From Tachypleus tridentatus (Eukaryota > Arthropoda > Merostomata > Xiphosura > Limulidae): a DNA stretch of 64,000 nt. A model generated the notes under the pieces. It saw only the letters and a program-made list of their open reading frames with translations, was not told the DNA's origin and ran no database searches. The stretch is from contig NW_027467782.1 of NCBI RefSeq assembly GCF_004210375.1, positions 24,345,276 to 24,409,275 of the forward strand. Reading direction: 5' to 3'. The translations under genes and the position numbers were made by a program. Positions 61,001 to 64,000 of the stretch are shown here, piece by piece. The first letter of the stretch is position 1; each line of letters opens with the position of its first letter.

Positions 61001-61580
61001 CATTGTTTACCCACTTTTCTCATTGTAGGGCAAAGTTACAGTAATATCTTTGCTGGTTAAGATTGATTTTCTGTCACATTCTTTTCCTCTTGGACTTGCT
61101 CCTCTCATTTTCTACCCTGTTATCTTACACATTCCACATGTGAGCAAAGAATATACCTGTTTCAGAAGTGATGTAGTTTCTTTCTTCAGATTTGTTTCTC
61201 TCATATGTGGAAGTATCCTTTGGGTGTTTTCGTGGATGTGTCTGTTCTTTGCTCACACTGGACCCTCATTCTAACCAATGTGAAATTCTAGCTGATATTG
61301 TGAGTGGAGGGAAGTGCCATATTGGAAGTTATAATTTTTCCACCTTTACTTCCCACATATTTCTGGTGCTTCTGTTTTCTTCCAAACTTAGATGTGATAG
61401 TTTGATAGAGGTTCACAAAGGGAGTCATGTGCATCAAGTGATTGTACTGTGCACAGAAGGCTTGTGGCATGTCTAAAGAAAATGTTTGGACAATAGGGGT
61501 CAGTAATGAATTATAACAGCTTATCTTGTGAGTGGAGGGAAGTATCTATCAGAAATAAATTTTCAGTATAGGAAAATTAT
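58050..61580 (+). mobile_element. DIRS-like retrotransposon, tyrosine recombinase part
   Basis: GC-richer block. Shifted frames give SLASGHQRWDLFAVVSHKLY (the ASGxR-type Arg box of tyrosine recombinases) and later LCPIGILCSYITHIAPF with GTRSWLL. After it comes DEILQSGM-type sequence where the His/Tyr region should be. These are the order of the DIRS recombinase that reinserts circular DNA. RT and RNase H are not clear upstream, so the element is 5'-deleted or very diverged. The 3' end (TTTTCAGTATAGGAAAATTA at about 61561) resembles that at 41517. Confidence 0.55.
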
Positions 61581-61682
61581 AACTTTTACTGTTAGTTTTA
61601 CTCATTCCTTCATGGTTTTCATACTTTGTAAAGTAAAGTTATATTTTAAAAATAAGTTGATGTGATTAATTTTTATCTTTAG

Positions 61683-61741
61683 CTTTAAATTTGAGCTGTT
61701 TTGAAGAACATCCAAAACTACTAGGTTTTTACTTTGGCTAA
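61683..61741 (+). CDS. Candidate terminal exon of the unknown gene (weak)
   Basis: The acceptor-like tttttatctttag ends at 61682. In the phase of the third exon it reads ALNLSCFEEHPKLLGFYFG and stops at 61739. AATAAA signals are at 61756 and 61760. Phase match, stop and signal together are suggestive, but the stretch is short and such combinations arise by chance. Confidence 0.2.
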
Positions 61742-63195
61742 GTACTTGTTCACCTAATAAATAAAGTTAGATATAATTATTCATTTCTTTTTTTTTTTTT
61801 ACTACAAAGTGTTTAAGTAACTGTGTAGTTCAGATACAACACTTGAGGCCCAAAATTATCACAAACTCACTTATGAACATAAGCTGAATTATCTGGGGTA
61901 ACAAGTCAAAAAAGGTGTATTGTAGTATTATTGCACCAGATAACTAATAAATGAATATTTTTTGTTGTTTCTAAGTGTTAAACAATGTGTATGATACATT
62001 TTAATGTACAAAGTTTAGCTTTATAAAACAAAAAAAATTAATTGTATGTTATTGTGCCTGGAGTATGAAGTCGGAGATTCCTCTGTTTTTTTATATTTTT
62101 TCTTCACTTGATAACATGTTTTGAGACAAAAATTCTAAAGACTATTGTACATGTTAATTCCAACTATACTTCAACAATTGTAACTTGGAGACGTTTTTCA
62201 TTTGGTATTTTGTTAATATCTGACACTTATTTGGTGAAATTAATATAAAATTTAAAAGAAAAATTCATACTTTTATTTCTGCACAGCCTCAGAGTTTTTC
62301 TTGTAAACAAAACAACTAGAGTCTTTCTGCCCATTCTAAAGAATACCTGGACTTTTATAACCTATCTTCTCTGATTTCAGGTGTTTCCTTAAGTTATTCT
62401 ATGGGCCTTTGTTGAAATCTTGTGATGGTGTTGCATTAAGCAGTTTGATCATTTAATAATGAAATATAACTTTATAAACTGCGATAAAGAAATTTTGGTG
62501 ATTATGATTGGGTAGAGCAAGAATTAGATTGTCATGTAACAGTGGAGTAAATATCTAGATTTATGAGTTTTGTTCCTTTTCTTTGTAAATTGTGAAGTTA
62601 CTTTTGTGTTGAATTATAACTGAAAGGTACATAATTTATTGTAAATGAGAAGATACCAAATGTGAGCTTATACAATTCAGAATGGGTACCAAAGAAAACT
62701 TTATTACAAGTTTAACACACTAACAAATGTACAATGTTTGGAGAAAGTTTTTCTACCACCAGATATAAATGGTTTACCTAAGCAAAGAACAATATAGTCA
62801 TGTGACTATGTATTGATTATAGTTTAATAAAAATATCTTGTTGATGTTTGGTTCTCTGTTTAAAATTATCTGTGGTTTTATTGTGTTGTAAACAAGAATT
62901 TTTTATTATGTTTGCCAAATATTAAAGATAAAATAATTGCCAAATCTTTTAAGTTCAGACAAAGTTACTGTTTAGTTAGTATGGTAAGCAAATGCAAAAT
63001 AATTTGAAGACTCTGATTTCTATGATTTTTACTTTTGTGTTTATAGTATTCAGACAATTTACATAAATAAACTAGCTAACTGACTATTTAATTATTTTTA
63101 AATGCAATTGTCATATGTCATAAAAATGTTATTAATCCAATCATTGATAGTAATTTATTTAATTAACAGAAGATTGTCATGTCATTTAGTCTTGT
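61742..63195. other. AT-rich non-coding
   Basis: Nothing recognised. Confidence 0.4.
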
Positions 63196-63263
63196 GCTGC
63201 TAAATTAGGACGGCTAGCACAGATAGCCTTCATGAAGCTTTGTGCAAAATTTAAAAACAAAAA
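63196..63263 (+). repeat. SINE-A tail fragment
   Basis: Only the 3' end is present: gctaaattaggacggctagc then acagatagccttcatgaagc and ttgtgcaaaatt with A-rich end. It shows that the tail can be present without the tRNA head (5' truncation). Confidence 0.7.
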
Positions 63264-63394
63264 ATCGTTGTTTGGGTGTTTTTGTCATATTCATACAAAG
63301 TAAAAGTTCAACATTGAATAAAAAAGGGTAATCAAGTTAGTTTATAATATTTAATTACATTAAATATTATTAAAATACTTTAATTGTGATATGG

Positions 63395-63460
63395 GCTTTC
63401 TGTGGTGTAGTGGTTTGTGTGCTAGGCTGAGGATCAGAAAGTTCAAGGTTTTAGTCATGA
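63395..63460 (+). repeat. Possible third tRNA-derived SINE head
   Basis: tgtggtgtagtggtttgtgt is A-box-like and agttcaaggttttagtc is a degenerate B box. No body or tail match to the other families was seen. Confidence 0.3.
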
Positions 63461-64000
63461 TGATATCAAATATGCTTCAGACTTTCAGCTGTGGAGATGC
63501 TATAGCATTGATAATCAGCATGGTTACTTGTTCAGTAGGCTGGACAGTGGGTGTTGCTGACTGGTTGCACTCTGAAAATAGGTTAAAATTACATATACCT
63601 TAGGAATTTCTGGCTTTTAGGCATCATTGATTAAAAATACCAATTCAGATATTCTACAATACTGTAATGACTTGTATTTCTGTTATTGTTTTTTACAAAG
63701 TTAACACTACAAATACAGCTGTGTGATATTTTATTACATTTAAACAAAATTTATTTTTATTCTGTTATTTGACAATGTGCATGTAGTTCTGATTGGCTAT
63801 ATTTAATGTTATAAAGCACATGTTTTTTCAGTTTTTAATTACATTTAATATTACCAAGTGGATGCATGTAGTTTTGATACAGTACCTAATTTGTTTTTGC
63901 ATTGTAGTTTTTTTGTTCACTGTTATCCTTTATATGCAAACCTTTGGGTCACCACAAGCATCAAAACTACCCTCCACCCCACAAATAATGTTGTTTGCTG

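Overview
This window is repeat-rich, AT-rich animal DNA with no prokaryotic organisation (no operons, no long intact genes). The organism is probably a chelicerate, and my best guess is a horseshoe crab. I base this on the dominant tRNA-derived SINE, whose sequence I associate from memory with horseshoe-crab loci, and on a Sidestep-like immunoglobulin exon. The species is inference.

Host genes occupy very little. (1) Positions 1-297, minus strand: one immunoglobulin V-set exon of a Sidestep-type cell-surface protein, running off the left edge. (2) Positions 35112-45871, plus strand: three exons with matching splice phases encode the first 117 residues of an unrecognised protein. A weak candidate terminal exon lies at 61683. 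The introns are filled with retrotransposons.

Layout. 1.8-8.3 kb: a decayed CR1-like LINE (esterase ORF1, endonuclease, reverse transcriptase) broken by an LTR-like insert, a complete hAT transposon with an 8-bp target-site duplication, and a SINE with a 12-bp duplication. 9.5-11.2 kb: a DNA transposon with 33-bp inverted ends, a gutted ORF and a nested MITE. 11.9-13.4 kb: a Penelope-like element. 15.9-26.7 kb: a large imperfect inverted duplication (arms about 3.0 and 4.2 kb, spacer about 3.2 kb) made of nested Tc1/mariner, Penelope and SINE copies. 27.2-27.9 kb: Tc1 relic. 30-34.4 kb: a second CR1-like LINE hit by two Penelope fragments and a Tc1 element. 35.6-37.6 kb: minus-strand LINE relics with a minisatellite and a micro-inversion. 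37.6-41.6 kb: a DIRS-like element with a Penelope insert. 47-52.2 kb: an I-like LINE (gag knuckles, endonuclease, RNase H) plus a second 3' copy. 53-53.8 kb: possible DIRS fragment. 55.55-56.94 kb: a roughly 45-bp minisatellite. 58-61.6 kb: a second DIRS-like element with tyrosine-recombinase sequence.

The elements interact. Two SINE families with different tRNA heads share a 3' tail that resembles the 3' end of the I-like LINE in the same window, which suggests they borrow its machinery. Penelope copies carry a hammerhead-like core and have landed in LINE coding sequence. I found no intact autonomous element and no convincing new functional system. The most unusual signals are the inverted duplication, the shared SINE/LINE tails, the Penelope ribozyme-like motif, and the gutted TIR element with repeated subterminal motifs.
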